64,000 nt of DNA from Paracoccus sanguinis (GTDB lineage Bacteria > Pseudomonadota > Alphaproteobacteria > Rhodobacterales > Rhodobacteraceae). The stretch spans positions 124,001-188,000 of the forward strand of contig NZ_FNNA01000004.1 of NCBI RefSeq assembly GCF_900106665.1, read 5' to 3'. The notes beneath the pieces are model-generated. The model was not told the origin of the DNA. It saw nothing but the letters and a program-made list of their open reading frames with translations, and ran no database searches. Below, in pieces: positions 26,884-36,331 of the stretch. The position numbers and the translations under genes are program-made. Numbering within the stretch: the stretch's first letter is position 1; each line of letters starts with the position of its first letter.

Positions 26884-27341
26884 CCGCGCGCGGCATTGCC
26901 GGGACGCTCGACGCCATCGCGCGCGGCATCGGCGCGGTCGGCGTCGCGGTGCTGGCGGCGACGGTGACCTGGGTGGTGTTCTCGCGCTATGTGCTGGGCA
27001 CCACGCCGCGCTGGTCCGAAGAGCTGCCGCGGCTGATCCTGATCTGGGTGACCTGGTTCGGCGTCGTCTCGGCGTTCATCCGCGGGACGCATTTCCAGGC
27101 CGGCATCCTGCCCTTCGTCGTGCGCAGCCCGTGGGCGCGCCGCGCCGCGGGCATCGCCGCGCGGCTGGCCAGCGCCGCCTTCCTCGTGCTGCTGGCGGTC
27201 ACGGGGTGGCAGATCACGCTCTTCACCTGGGATCACGCCTCGACCGCGCTGGGGCTGCCGGGCGGGCTCTTCTATGCGGCGCTGCCGGTCTGTGCGGCGG
27301 CCTCGCTCATCGGGCTGATCGCCGCCGAGGTCGGATCATGA
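26880..27341 (+). CDS. TRAP transporter small permease (DctQ family)
   Basis: 153 residues; GTG at 26880 overlaps the cupin stop (GTGA). Four hydrophobic helices, with the DctQ signature around VFSRYVLGTTPRWSEELPRL and IWVTWFGVVSAFIRG. It forms the inner-membrane complex with the large permease encoded next, whose start overlaps by four bases. Confidence 0.88.
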   Translation: MTARGIAGTLDAIARGIGAVGVAVLAATVTWVVFSRYVLGTTPRWSEELPRLILIWVTWFGVVSAFIRGTHFQAGILPFVVRSPWARRAAGIAARLASAAFLVLLAVTGWQITLFTWDHASTALGLPGGLFYAALPVCAAASLIGLIAAEVGS

Positions 27342-28612
27342 GCGTCGAGCTGGTCCTGCTGCTCGGCAGCTTTGCCCTGCTGGTGCTGATCGACGCGCCG
27401 ATCGCGGTCGCGCTGGGGCTCGCCTCGGCGCTCTACCTGGCGGTGGCGGACATGGCGCCGCTGATGGTGGTGGCGCAGCGGATGATCGCCGGCATCGACA
27501 GTTTCACCCTGCTGGCGATCCCGCTGTTCCTGATGGCGGGGCTGCTGATGGTTCACGGCGGGCTCGCCCCGCGGATCGTCAACCTGTTCGCGGCCATCGT
27601 CGGGCGCACGACCGGCGGGCTGGCCATCGTCATGGTGGCCGCCTGCATGATGTTCGGGTCGCTGTCGGGATCGGGAGTCGCCGATGTCGTGGCCATCGGC
27701 ACGATGATGCTGCCGTCGATGAAGGCCCGCGGCTACGATCCGGCCTTCTCCTCGGCCCTGCTCGGATGTGCCGGGTCGCTGGGGACGGTCATCCCGCCCT
27801 CGATCGTGCTGATCGTCTACGGGACCGCCACCAACAGCTCGATCGGCGACCTGTTCGTCGGCGCGATCATCCCCGGCCTGCTGCTGGGCGCGGCGCTGGT
27901 CGCCGTCGCGTGGTGGATTTCCCGCAAGCACGGCTGGAAGGGGACCGAGGCGGTCCGCGCCGGCGTGCTGGGCCGCGCCTTCCTCGATGCCGTGCCGGCC
28001 ATGATCGCCCCGATCATCATCGTCGGGGGCATCCGGGCGGGCATCTTCACCCCGACCGAGGCCGCGGGCGCGGGCGTCGCCTATGCGCTGCTGGTCGGCG
28101 GGCTCTTCTACCGCACGCTGTCCTGGCGGGTGATCGGCGACATCCTGCGCGAGACGACCGAGATGACCGGCGCCATCCTGATCGTGATCGCCGCCGCCTC
28201 GGTCTTCGGGTGGATCCTCGCCGCCGAGCAGGTGCCGCAGCTGGCCGTCAACGGGATCCGCGGCCTGACCGACAGCCCGCTGGTCGCGCTGGTGCTGATG
28301 ATGGGGGCGGTGCTTCTGCTGGGCACCTTCATGGAATCGCTGGCGATCATCCTGATCCTCGCCCCGGTCTTCCTGCCCGTGCTGGCCGCCTATCAGATCG
28401 ATCCGGTCTATTTCGGCATCCTGCTGTGCGTGAACCTGGCCATCGGGGCGAACACGCCGCCGCTGGGGATCGACCTGATGGCGGCCTGCCGGACCGCCGG
28501 CATCCCGATGTCGGCGTCGTTCCGGTACCTGCTGCCCTTCCTCGGCGCGATGGTCGCCGTCCTGTTCCTGCTGGTCCTGTTTCCGCAGATCGTCACCGTG
28601 GCGATCGGCTGA
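27338..28612 (+). CDS. TRAP transporter large permease (DctM family)
   Basis: 424 residues; ATG at 27338 overlaps the dctQ stop. About 12 hydrophobic helices. DctM motifs: VAQRMIAGIDSFTLLAIPLF, GSLSGSGVADVVAIGTMMLPSM, LGCAGSLGTVIPPSIVLIVYG and LCVNLAIGANTPPLGIDLM. This is the sodium-coupled transport subunit. Confidence 0.9.
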   Translation: MSVELVLLLGSFALLVLIDAPIAVALGLASALYLAVADMAPLMVVAQRMIAGIDSFTLLAIPLFLMAGLLMVHGGLAPRIVNLFAAIVGRTTGGLAIVMVAACMMFGSLSGSGVADVVAIGTMMLPSMKARGYDPAFSSALLGCAGSLGTVIPPSIVLIVYGTATNSSIGDLFVGAIIPGLLLGAALVAVAWWISRKHGWKGTEAVRAGVLGRAFLDAVPAMIAPIIIVGGIRAGIFTPTEAAGAGVAYALLVGGLFYRTLSWRVIGDILRETTEMTGAILIVIAAASVFGWILAAEQVPQLAVNGIRGLTDSPLVALVLMMGAVLLLGTFMESLAIILILAPVFLPVLAAYQIDPVYFGILLCVNLAIGANTPPLGIDLMAACRTAGIPMSASFRYLLPFLGAMVAVLFLLVLFPQIVTVAIG

Positions 28613-28642
28613 GGCCACCCGCGCGCAAGAAAGGCCGTTGCC

Positions 28643-29884
28643 ATGAGCTTTTCCCCCCAGTCTCGGGTCGACCTCGACCGGTTCTGGACGACCATCGAGG
28701 TCTCCGGCCGGATCGGGCCCGGACGCCCGGGCGGGCTGTCGCGGCTGACGCTGACCGACGAGGACCGCGAGATGCGCGACCTGTTCGTCCGGTGGGCCGA
28801 GGACGCCGGCCTTGCCGTCACGGTCGACCGGATGGGCAGCATCTTTGCCCGCAGGGCCGGGGCGGATGACACCCTGCCGCCGGTGATGATCGGCAGCCAT
28901 CTGGACACCCAGATCAACGGTGGCCGCTTCGACGGCATCGCCGGGGTTCTCGCCGGGCTCGAGCTGGTGCGCACCCTGAACGACGCAGGCCACGTCACGC
29001 TGCGCCCGATCGTCGTCGTCAACTGGACCAACGAAGAGGGCGCGCGGTTCTCGCCCCCCATGGTCGCCTCGGGCGTGTTCGCGGGGAAATACGACCTCGA
29101 CTGGGCGCACGACCTGATCTCGGACGACGGCGCCCGCTTCGGCGACGAGCTGCGCCGGATCGGCTATGCCGGCGAGGCCGACCTGACCGGCCCGACCGAC
29201 GCCTATTTCGAGTTGCACATCGAGCAGGGCCCGATCCTCGATGCCGAGAAGCGGCAGGTCGGCGTGGTGACGGGCGGCTATCCCAGCTACGGGATGCGGG
29301 TGATGTTCCAGGGCCAGACCGCCCACACCGGCCCGACCCCGATGGACCTGCGCCACAATGCGCTGATCGCGGGCGCCCGCTGGCTGACCGCGGTCGATGA
29401 CATCGGGTGGGAGTTCGCGGTCCACGACGGCAAGGCGACCGGCTCGCGGCTCGCGGCATGGCCGAACAAGCCGGGCATCCTGTCGGAAACCGCGCAATGC
29501 GTGGCCGACGTGCGCCACCCCGACCCGATCACCGCGCGGGTGATGGCCGAAAAGATGCGCCGCGCCGCGCACGCGGCCGCCGCGATGGCCGGCTGCGCCA
29601 TGGACATCGAGGACGAATGGGACTGGGGCGGCGACATCTTCGACCCCGACCTGATCGGCATGATCCGCGAGGAGGCCGTCCGGCAGGGCTGGAACTGGCG
29701 CGACATCCAGTCCCAGGCGGGGCACGACGCCTATCACATGGCGCTGCACTGCCCGACGGCGATGATCTTCACCCCCTGCAAGGGCGGGATCACCCACAAC
29801 AACCTCGAATCCTGCGAGCCGGCGGACTTCCTCGCCGGGCTGAACATGCTGCTGCACGCCGTCGTCCGGCGCGCGGACCGCTGA
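28643..29884 (+). CDS. M20-family Zn-dependent amidohydrolase (N-carbamoyl-amino-acid hydrolase / allantoate amidohydrolase type)
   Basis: 413 residues. Metal ligands of the HyuC/AllC group are seen: GSHLDTQINGGRFDG (His and Asp), NWTNEEGARFSP (bridging Glu pair), FELHIEQGPIL (His) and, near the C-terminus, SQAGHDAYHMA and GGITHNNLE. These enzymes cleave the carbamoyl or ureido group from N-carbamoyl amino acids, allantoate or ureidoglycine-like compounds. It lies 30 bp after the TRAP large permease and is probably co-transcribed, so the TRAP system may import its substrate. If so, a ureido or amide acid competes with malonate as the ligand. Confidence 0.8.
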   Translation: MSFSPQSRVDLDRFWTTIEVSGRIGPGRPGGLSRLTLTDEDREMRDLFVRWAEDAGLAVTVDRMGSIFARRAGADDTLPPVMIGSHLDTQINGGRFDGIAGVLAGLELVRTLNDAGHVTLRPIVVVNWTNEEGARFSPPMVASGVFAGKYDLDWAHDLISDDGARFGDELRRIGYAGEADLTGPTDAYFELHIEQGPILDAEKRQVGVVTGGYPSYGMRVMFQGQTAHTGPTPMDLRHNALIAGARWLTAVDDIGWEFAVHDGKATGSRLAAWPNKPGILSETAQCVADVRHPDPITARVMAEKMRRAAHAAAAMAGCAMDIEDEWDWGGDIFDPDLIGMIREEAVRQGWNWRDIQSQAGHDAYHMALHCPTAMIFTPCKGGITHNNLESCEPADFLAGLNMLLHAVVRRADR

Positions 29885-29888
29885 GCGG

Positions 29889-30785
29889 TCAGGTCATGTC
29901 GGGGTAGAGCGCCTTGATCTCCTCGACCGTGTCGACGAAGCGCTGTTCGGAGTCGGACAGCGCGCCGGTGTCGGGGAACACCAGGAACACGTCGGCGCCC
30001 AGCACGTGATCGGCGATGCGCAGCCGCCAGATCTGGCCCGAGTCGAGCTCCGGCCCCACGGAATCGACCGGCAGGATGCCGATGCCGATGCCCGCGATGA
30101 TCATCCGCCGGATCTCGCCCAGATCATGGCTCGAGGCGGTGATGCGCCGGCCGATCCCCAGCCCGTCGCGCAGCATGGACATGGGTTCGAGGCCCATGCC
30201 TTCGGTGGCGCAGCTGAAGGCGACGAACGGCTCGCGCGCCAGCTCGCGCGCCCCGACCTCGGATCGGCCGAAGAGCGGATGTTCCGCCCCGCAGAAGACG
30301 GCGAACTCCTCTCGCATGATCAGCCGGCAGGCGACGCCCGGCAGGGGCTTGGTGAGCAGGCAGATGCCCTGCTTTTCCTCGGCGATGCGGCGCACCGTTT
30401 CCAGCGAGTTGCGGACCTCGATCCGGATCGAGATCGACGGGTTGCGCTGGTGGAACAGGCGCAGCGCCTAGTCCAGCAGGCCCGAGCGCAGGCGGCTGAT
30501 GACGCTGAGCGTCAACGTGCCGTAGGCCTCGTCGCTGTGCTCTTGCGAGAGCTCGGCGATGCGGTGCACGCCGCGCAGGATTTCCGCACATTCCTGATAG
30601 ATGCGCTCGCCACGCCGGGTCAGCGCGAAGTGGCGGCTGCCGCGGAACACGAGCTGGCAGCCCAGCTGTTCCTCAAGCCGCTGCAGCGCGAGGCTGACCG
30701 AGGGCTGGCTCATCCGCAGCCGCTTCGCCGCGGCGGTGATGCCCTTTTCCTCTGCGATCACGCAGAAGCTGCGCAGCAGGTTCAT
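29889..30785 (-). pseudogene. LysR-type regulator interrupted by an in-frame stop
   Basis: From the ATG at 30785 the frame encodes a normal LysR N-terminus: FCVIAEEKGITAAAKRL, MSQPSVSLALQRLEEQLG, FRGSRHFALTRRGERIY. At codon 106 a TAG (30468-30470) stops it after SRLRSGLLD. The same frame then continues with ALRLFHQRNPSISIRIEV and a full effector-binding domain down to 29889. There is no frameshift, only one stop codon, so the lesion is either very recent, a base-call error, or tolerated suppression. It is convergent with the M20 hydrolase gene and would be the likely regulator of the TRAP/hydrolase operon. Confidence 0.75.
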
Positions 30786-31023
30786 GTTCACGTCGGAGCG
30801 TTCGGTACGCAGATGCATGGGATCCAGCGGGCAGAGGGACGGACCCGAAGTTGCAACTGCCGACGGCGCGCCGCAAGGGCACGGCAGAGAGCCGATGAAC
30901 GGCAGACGGTGGAGCGGGGGTCAGCCGGGACTGCGGCTATCGCCGACAGGCGCGGCCGGGGCAGGCGCGCCGCCCTCGGTCAAGCAGACCGAACGCTGGC
31001 GCCTTGACCGCCCCGCTCGCCGG

Positions 31024-31701
31024 TCACCGCCGGCAGTTCGCCCGTTCAGCCTCGCCGGCCGCGCTCTCCAGCGTGGCCTCGTCGCCCTTGGTCAGGAGCT
31101 GCGCCGATCCCTCCGGCCCGTAGATGGCGCCCGAGGCCGAGACGGCCTGCGGCAGCGCCGTCAGCCGGCCGTCCTGCAGCAGCACCGCGAAGTTGGTGCC
31201 GTCGGCGCCCATCACATAGGCCACCTGCAACGTCTGATCCCCGTCGCAGCGATAGTCCACGATCTCGACCGACGTGGCCGCGGTCGCCGCCGCATCCTGC
31301 TCCGGCGCCGTCGCAGGCTCGGGCGGGCAGTTGCCGAGGCTGACGTTGGGATCGCACTGCCCCGCGATGCCGGTGTTCTCGGCCGACGTTCCCCCCGTCC
31401 GCTCCGCCAGCGGGATCACCGGGGCAGGGTTGGTGGTGGGGATCGAGGTCGACGTGCCGGGCCGCGGGTTGCCGCGCTCGGCGGTGGGCGAGCCGGCCGG
31501 TCCGCCACTCAGATCCCCCATCATCTCATGCGGGTTCGGCTGGCCGGTCGCCGCGCCGGGGGCCGCGGGCGCGGCAGGGGGCGGCAACTGCACGGCGGGC
31601 GGCGCGCCCGGGGCAGGGGCCGTCTGGGCCACGGCCGCTCCGGCCGCCAGGGTGGCCAGAAGCGCGGCGAGACCGAGGTTCCGTGTGACGATGCGTGACA
31701 T
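31024..31701 (-). CDS. Exported protein with C-terminal MliC-like (lysozyme-inhibitor) domain
   Basis: 225 residues from the ATG at 31701. Signal peptide LAALLATLAAGAAVAQ, then a long Pro/Ala/Gly-rich linker (residues 25-140). A C-terminal domain of about 70 residues follows: VDYRCDGDQTLQVAYV, then AVLLQDGRLTALPQAVSASG and IYGPEGSAQLLTKGDEATL. This resembles the MliC/PliC fold, with its Cys pair (CDG... NCRR at the end), which inhibits c-type lysozyme in the periplasm or at the outer membrane. No lipobox is evident. It is divergent from the reductase gene (160 bp between starts). Confidence 0.65.
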   Translation of the reverse strand: MSRIVTRNLGLAALLATLAAGAAVAQTAPAPGAPPAVQLPPPAAPAAPGAATGQPNPHEMMGDLSGGPAGSPTAERGNPRPGTSTSIPTTNPAPVIPLAERTGGTSAENTGIAGQCDPNVSLGNCPPEPATAPEQDAAATAATSVEIVDYRCDGDQTLQVAYVMGADGTNFAVLLQDGRLTALPQAVSASGAIYGPEGSAQLLTKGDEATLESAAGEAERANCRR

Positions 31702-31861
31702 GACCGCTCCTCTATCGGCTGGGTTCCGGCGCCGCCTGAACGGCAGGGACGGGTCGGGGACACTCAACCTCGCACCCGTTTGACGATCCTTGACCTGTAT
31801 CAATGCCAGCATAGCGGTCGCCCTCCATACCGCGTCAATAGACTGAGCGAGGTATTCGGAA

Positions 31862-34546
31862 ATGACTGTTCAATTCTCCCGCCGCGGATTCCTGGGTCTG
31901 GGTGTGGCCGCGGTGACGGGCGTCACCGCCGCGCGGCTGATGAACAGCACGGCCCTTGCGGCCATCGACCCGAACTCGTTCTCCGAGGGGCGGGTCTTCC
32001 ACGCCTCGCACTTCGGCCCGTTCGAGGCGATCGTGAAGGACGGCCGGATCGTCGACCTGAGCCCGGTCACGCAGCTCGACCGCCAGCCGACCGACATGCT
32101 GATGCTGGGCACGATCGACCGCGTCTATGACGAGACGCGGATCCTCTATCCGATGGTCCGCAAGTCCTATCTCGACGGCTGGCAGACCGGCGACACCAAG
32201 CCCGAGCTGCGCGGGACAGAGGAATTCGTCCGCGTCGACTGGGACACGGCGCTGGCGCTGGCCGCCCACGCCATCGTCACCACCGCCGAGAAGCACGGCA
32301 ACGAGGCGATCTTCAGCTCGTCCTATGGCGGCTGGTCGAACGCCGGCTCGTTCCGCCCCAACGTGCTGCAGCAGCGGTTCTTCAACCTCATCGGCGGATG
32401 CTCGATCACCCAGGGCGACTTTTCCGCCGGCGCGAGCCAGGTGGCGCTGCCCCACATCATCGGCGACATGGAGGTCTATTCCCCCCAGACCGCGTGGGAG
32501 GTGATCCGCGACAACACCCAGGTCTTCGTGCTCGTCGGCTGCGACCCGATCAAGAACAACCGGATCGAGTTCACCGTCGCCGACCACGGCATGTACGGGC
32601 CCTGGGCCGAGATCCGCGACGCCGGCTGCCGCTTCGTGTCGATCAACCCGCAGCGCACTGCCTCGGACCAGTATCTCGACGCCGAGTGGGTGCGGATCAT
32701 CCCGAACACCGACATCGCGCTGTTTCTCGGGATGGCGCACCATGTGCTTGAAAAGGGCCTCGAGGACCGGGACTACCTGGCGAAATACACGGTCGGCGCC
32801 GACCGATGGATCGCCTACGTCATGGGCGAGGACGACGGCACCCCGAAGACGCCGGACTGGGCGGCCGCCATCACCGGCATCCCGGCCGACAAGATCCGCG
32901 AGATGGCCGATCTCTTCGCCAGCTCGCGCACCCAGTTCGCAGGCGCGTGGTCGCTGCAGCGCGCGCACCACGGCGAGCTGGTCCACCACGCCATCATCAA
33001 CTTCGCCGCGCTGACCGGCAAGATCGGCAAGCCCGGCGAAGGCGTGGGCTTCAGCTGGCACTACGGCAACGGCGGGATGCCGCAATCGGGGCAGCCGACG
33101 CCCACCGGCCTCTCGGCGGGCAAGAACCTCGTGGACAAGCTCTGTCCCGCCAGCCGCATCGTCGAGATGCTGGAAAACCCGGGCAAGGAGTTCTTCTACA
33201 ACGGCCAGACGCGGACCTTTCCCGACGTCCACATGATCTACAACGCCGGCAACAACTTCATGTCCCACCAGCAGGACCTGAACCGGCTGGTCAAGGCGTT
33301 CGCCAAGCTGCACACGATCGTCAGCCAGGACGTCTGGTGGACGGCCGCGGTCCGCTGGGCCGACATCGTGCTGCCCGCGTCCTCGACGATGGAGCGCGAC
33401 GACATCTCGGTCGGGGGCACCTACTCGAACGACAAGATCTACGCGATGAAGAAGTGCATCGAGCCGCTGGGCGAGTCGAAGAGCGACTACGAGATCTTCG
33501 AGGCCCTGTCCGAGAAGCTCGGCGTCTGGTCGCAGTTCACCGAAGGGCTGGAGATGATGGACCACATCCAGGCCGCCTATGGCCGGAGTGGGGCGTCGAA
33601 GACCGTGCCCTTCGAGGAGTTCTGGGCCAAGGGCTACGCCCTGCAGCCCGCCCCGCCCGAGGCGCGCAAGTGGGTCCGTCACGGCGCGTTCCATGACGAC
33701 CCCGAGGCCAACCCGCTGCACACCGTCTCGGGCAAGATCGAGATGTTCTGCAAGACGATCGCGGACTACGGCATCGCCGACAACCCCGGGATGCCGGTGT
33801 GGCAGGAGCCGCTGGAATATCTCGGGAATGCCGCCGAGGGACAGGTGCACGTAGTCAGCCCGCACCCCTGGTACCGGCTGCACAGCCAGATGGGCAACTC
33901 GGCGCGCCTGCGCGAACTCTACATGATCGACGGGCGTGAGCCGGTCCGCATCAACCGCGAGGATGCCGAGGCGCGCGGGATCGCCGACGGGGATCTGGTC
34001 GAGATCCGCAACGACCGGGGCGCCGTGATCGCCGGCGCCGTCCTGTCGGACGAGATCATGCCCGGCGTGATCTCGCTCTACGAGGGCGGCTGGCCGGATC
34101 TGGACAGCAAGGGGCGCTGCAACTCGGGCCTGATCAACTGGATCACCTCGGAGCGCCCGGCCTCGGGGCTGACCCAGGCGACCATCGCCAACACCTGCGT
34201 GGCGACGATCAGCAAGTGCGAGGACGCCGAGCGGCCGAACCGCGCCTATCAGCCGCCTGCGATCCTGTCCGACTACCAGTTCGCGGCCATCGACGAGGAC
34301 GCGCTGCACCTCGACCGCATGGCCGAGCTGGTCGAGGCGCTCTACGCCGAGATGGAGCCGGGCGAGCGCATCTTCTACCAGCGCTGCACCGTCTGCCACG
34401 GGCCCCGCGATCCGAAGGGCTTCACGCAGCTGCAATGGCGCGGGATCACCCCGTCAATGTTCCCGCGTGCCGGCCTGGACGAGGAGGAGGCGGCGCTGGT
34501 CACCGACTTCCTGATGCGCAACGCCTCTGACGCGGCGGTGAACTGA
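31862..34546 (+). CDS. Tat-exported molybdopterin S/N-oxide reductase (TorA/DorA/BisC family) with fused C-terminal haem c
   Basis: 894 residues. A twin-arginine signal (SRRGFLGLGVAAV) shows folded export to the periplasm. It belongs to the Mo-bisMGD DMSO-reductase family: SYGGWSNAGSF (about 154-164; Ser159 is the likely Mo ligand), CSITQGDFSAGASQVALPHI, FVLVGCDPIKNN, SINPQRTASDQY and the late NDRGAVIAGAVL dinucleotide-binding domain. Residues about 825-894 add something DorA and BisC lack: one CTVCH haem site (842-846) followed by LQWRGITPSMFPRAGLDEEE, like the C-terminal mono-haem domain of TorC. The reductase may thus carry its own electron-input haem. No torC, torD or torR gene lies beside it. 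Substrate (TMAO, DMSO or biotin sulfoxide) cannot be fixed. Confidence 0.85.
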   Translation: MTVQFSRRGFLGLGVAAVTGVTAARLMNSTALAAIDPNSFSEGRVFHASHFGPFEAIVKDGRIVDLSPVTQLDRQPTDMLMLGTIDRVYDETRILYPMVRKSYLDGWQTGDTKPELRGTEEFVRVDWDTALALAAHAIVTTAEKHGNEAIFSSSYGGWSNAGSFRPNVLQQRFFNLIGGCSITQGDFSAGASQVALPHIIGDMEVYSPQTAWEVIRDNTQVFVLVGCDPIKNNRIEFTVADHGMYGPWAEIRDAGCRFVSINPQRTASDQYLDAEWVRIIPNTDIALFLGMAHHVLEKGLEDRDYLAKYTVGADRWIAYVMGEDDGTPKTPDWAAAITGIPADKIREMADLFASSRTQFAGAWSLQRAHHGELVHHAIINFAALTGKIGKPGEGVGFSWHYGNGGMPQSGQPTPTGLSAGKNLVDKLCPASRIVEMLENPGKEFFYNGQTRTFPDVHMIYNAGNNFMSHQQDLNRLVKAFAKLHTIVSQDVWWTAAVRWADIVLPASSTMERDDISVGGTYSNDKIYAMKKCIEPLGESKSDYEIFEALSEKLGVWSQFTEGLEMMDHIQAAYGRSGASKTVPFEEFWAKGYALQPAPPEARKWVRHGAFHDDPEANPLHTVSGKIEMFCKTIADYGIADNPGMPVWQEPLEYLGNAAEGQVHVVSPHPWYRLHSQMGNSARLRELYMIDGREPVRINREDAEARGIADGDLVEIRNDRGAVIAGAVLSDEIMPGVISLYEGGWPDLDSKGRCNSGLINWITSERPASGLTQATIANTCVATISKCEDAERPNRAYQPPAILSDYQFAAIDEDALHLDRMAELVEALYAEMEPGERIFYQRCTVCHGPRDPKGFTQLQWRGITPSMFPRAGLDEEEAALVTDFLMRNASDAAVN

Positions 34547-34569
34547 GGCGGTTGGGGGGTGGACGATGG

Positions 34570-34594
34570 GATCGGCGCGCGCTGCGCGCCGATC
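34570..34594 (+). terminator. Perfect hairpin downstream of the S/N-oxide reductase
   Basis: GATCGGCGCGC, loop GCT, then the exact reverse complement: 11 bp stem starting 24 bases after the stop codon. No T-run follows. It probably ends the reductase transcript. Confidence 0.5.
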
Positions 34595-35024
34595 AGTGGC
34601 TCTTCGGGTTCGCTGAGGCGGTGGGGATGGGCCGGGGGTTTGCTTCGGCGGGGAGCAGGTCAGGCTGCGGTTGATGGGTTCGCCAACCCCATCTCGGCCC
34701 GGATGGCCGCATGGAGGCGCACGGGCCAGCTCCGCGTTGCGGCAGCGGTGAGAAGATCAGCGATTGGCGCCCGCGCTTGCCGATAGCCATCATTAGATTC
34801 GGAAATACGTGTCTGCCTATCGCGAAAGATATCATACCCTGCCAGCCCGATTAGTTTAAGGCCGCCAATCAAATCGGTCCCTATTCGAGATAGGGACACT
34901 GTCTTTGAATGCGTCTAAGTCAATATTTTCGAGAACCTCAATTTGAAGCATTCCTGACCTGTTCCACAGAACGTCACGGCAGGCTTCGCCCCCTCCCTCA
35001 TGGCTGTGTTAACCACGCGTCACG

Positions 35025-35055
35025 CTACTACTCTCCATTCCTGGCGGAGTAGTAG
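35025..35055. repeat. 9-bp perfect inverted repeat
   Basis: CTACTACTC at 35025-35033 and GAGTAGTAG at 35047-35055, spacer 13. It lies in the gene-poor stretch; it could be a hairpin, an operator or an element end. Confidence 0.5.
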
Positions 35056-35447
35056 AATGACGCAGCCCAGTGCCAAAATCGCCCGTGCTCTACTTAAACA
35101 CCTCGGGGGGGTGCTTAAATCTCATCATTTTATCCGCTGCGCAAATGGCGGGCGGACACGTATCGGTTACGGCCTTGGTTGCTGGCGCCAGTTCCGTTTG
35201 CGTGCAGCGAAGGGCTCCAATAGATTGCGGGCCAGATTTATTATCGGTATGAAAGCAACCCTACACACAACACTTATGGGAACACTGCGGTCGCGGCATT
35301 GCCCGGCTTTCGGACAACAATGACGCCTCTTTGAAAGGCCATTCTGACGCCTATTGCGCACTCGCCAGTGGCTCCGGACCGGCGCCACCACGCTATGAGA
35401 CAAGCCGGGTTTGGAGCATGGCGCAGCGTCGATGTGGGAAAACAGAT

Positions 35448-35560
35448 GGCGTGTAGATTCAAGGTTTTCGAGACGCCCGCTGCGCGGAATTTACACGCGC
35501 CCTGTGCCCAAGTTAAATGGGGCAAGCCGCGTGTAAGCTGATGCCGATTTTACACGCGCC
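35448..35560. repeat. Four copies of GGCGTGTA(A/G) in both orientations
   Basis: GGCGTGTAGA at 35448-35457, its inverse TTTACACGCGCC at 35490-35501, CGCGTGTAAG near 35528-35537, and TTTACACGCGCC again at 35549-35560. Inverted pairs 50 and 30 bp apart resemble terminal repeats of a transposable element remnant; TGTAAA tips occur in IS256-family elements, but no transposase is present. Confidence 0.45.
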
Positions 35561-36331
35561 TTGTTTCTGAAACTAGCGCCGCTGGACTGCTCTGCAGACG
35601 CGGCGTGGCAAGCTGACCGCGGGCAGTCGCATTCTCCGGACAGGCGGTACGTGTGTGGTCGCTGAGGCACCTGCCACCGGCCCCAAGGCATCGCGGAGTA
35701 CTTTGACCTGGCGACACCGCACTGGTCCGCAAGTGACCCGAGCGTGGCAAGCGGGAGCCAAGCCGCACGCGCGATGCAACTCGTTCTGCTCAATAGCCGT
35801 GTGTGTGCGAGTTCGGTCGGTCGGGTCTTTTGAGGCCCCCGGGGGGGGGGGGTTCTAACTCTCTCGTCAAGGCCGTGAATGACTACTCTGCGCTGACCGC
35901 AGCCGCTTCAGCCACAGGTTAAGCCCGCCAAAAAAATCGGCTCGAAACGCCGCGAGTCTTCCGTTCTCGAAGGCTGGATGCTAAATCACTTTCGCCTGGT
36001 CGAGCCGACAGGGTTACCTCTCCGCGATTTGTGTATGAAACTCTGGGTAGCACCGGCACCGACGCCAAGTGCGATGCAATTTCGATATCCGAAGTTAAGC
36101 GCCGGAATCTTAATTTTTGCTGTTACAGGTATCGATTTCCGCGAATCGCGGATTTAACGACTGTGGTTCTCATTGGCACTTCGGTGCCAGGAGCTCCGCG
36201 CACTTCGTTTCCATCAGACCGCCCGGACTCCGTGCCGGATTGAGGCCGAGAAGCGGTGCAGGAAATTCCAAAGGCCGCGACACACGGCCGTCACATTCCA
36301 GCTGCAAGCGTAGCACCATGCAGGGATTGCG

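Larger units (their letters stand above)
34595..36331. other. 1.7-kb lower-GC stretch without a convincing gene
   Basis: Base composition drops visibly compared with both sides. Short open frames occur on both strands (for example minus 34660-34899, GTG start, beginning MSLSRIGTDL), but none has recognisable motifs or clear coding texture. The stretch contains a 9-bp inverted repeat, four copies of a GGCGTGTA-type motif, and a run of twelve G at 35841-35852. It looks like decayed mobile or foreign DNA upstream of a toxin/immunity pair. Confidence 0.55.

Noticed and set aside
27272..29857. 861-codon minus-strand frame across the TRAP and hydrolase genes
   Set aside because: His/Asp/Arg-rich low-complexity translation typical of antisense shadow; it covers three well-defined plus-strand genes.
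31835..34435. 866-codon minus-strand frame opposite the S/N-oxide reductase
   Set aside because: Shadow of the reductase, which has a Tat signal, cofactor motifs and a haem site.
34660..34899. Small minus-strand gene starting MSLSRIGTDL
   Set aside because: Plausible codon use but no ribosome-binding site or recognisable motif; not called as a gene.
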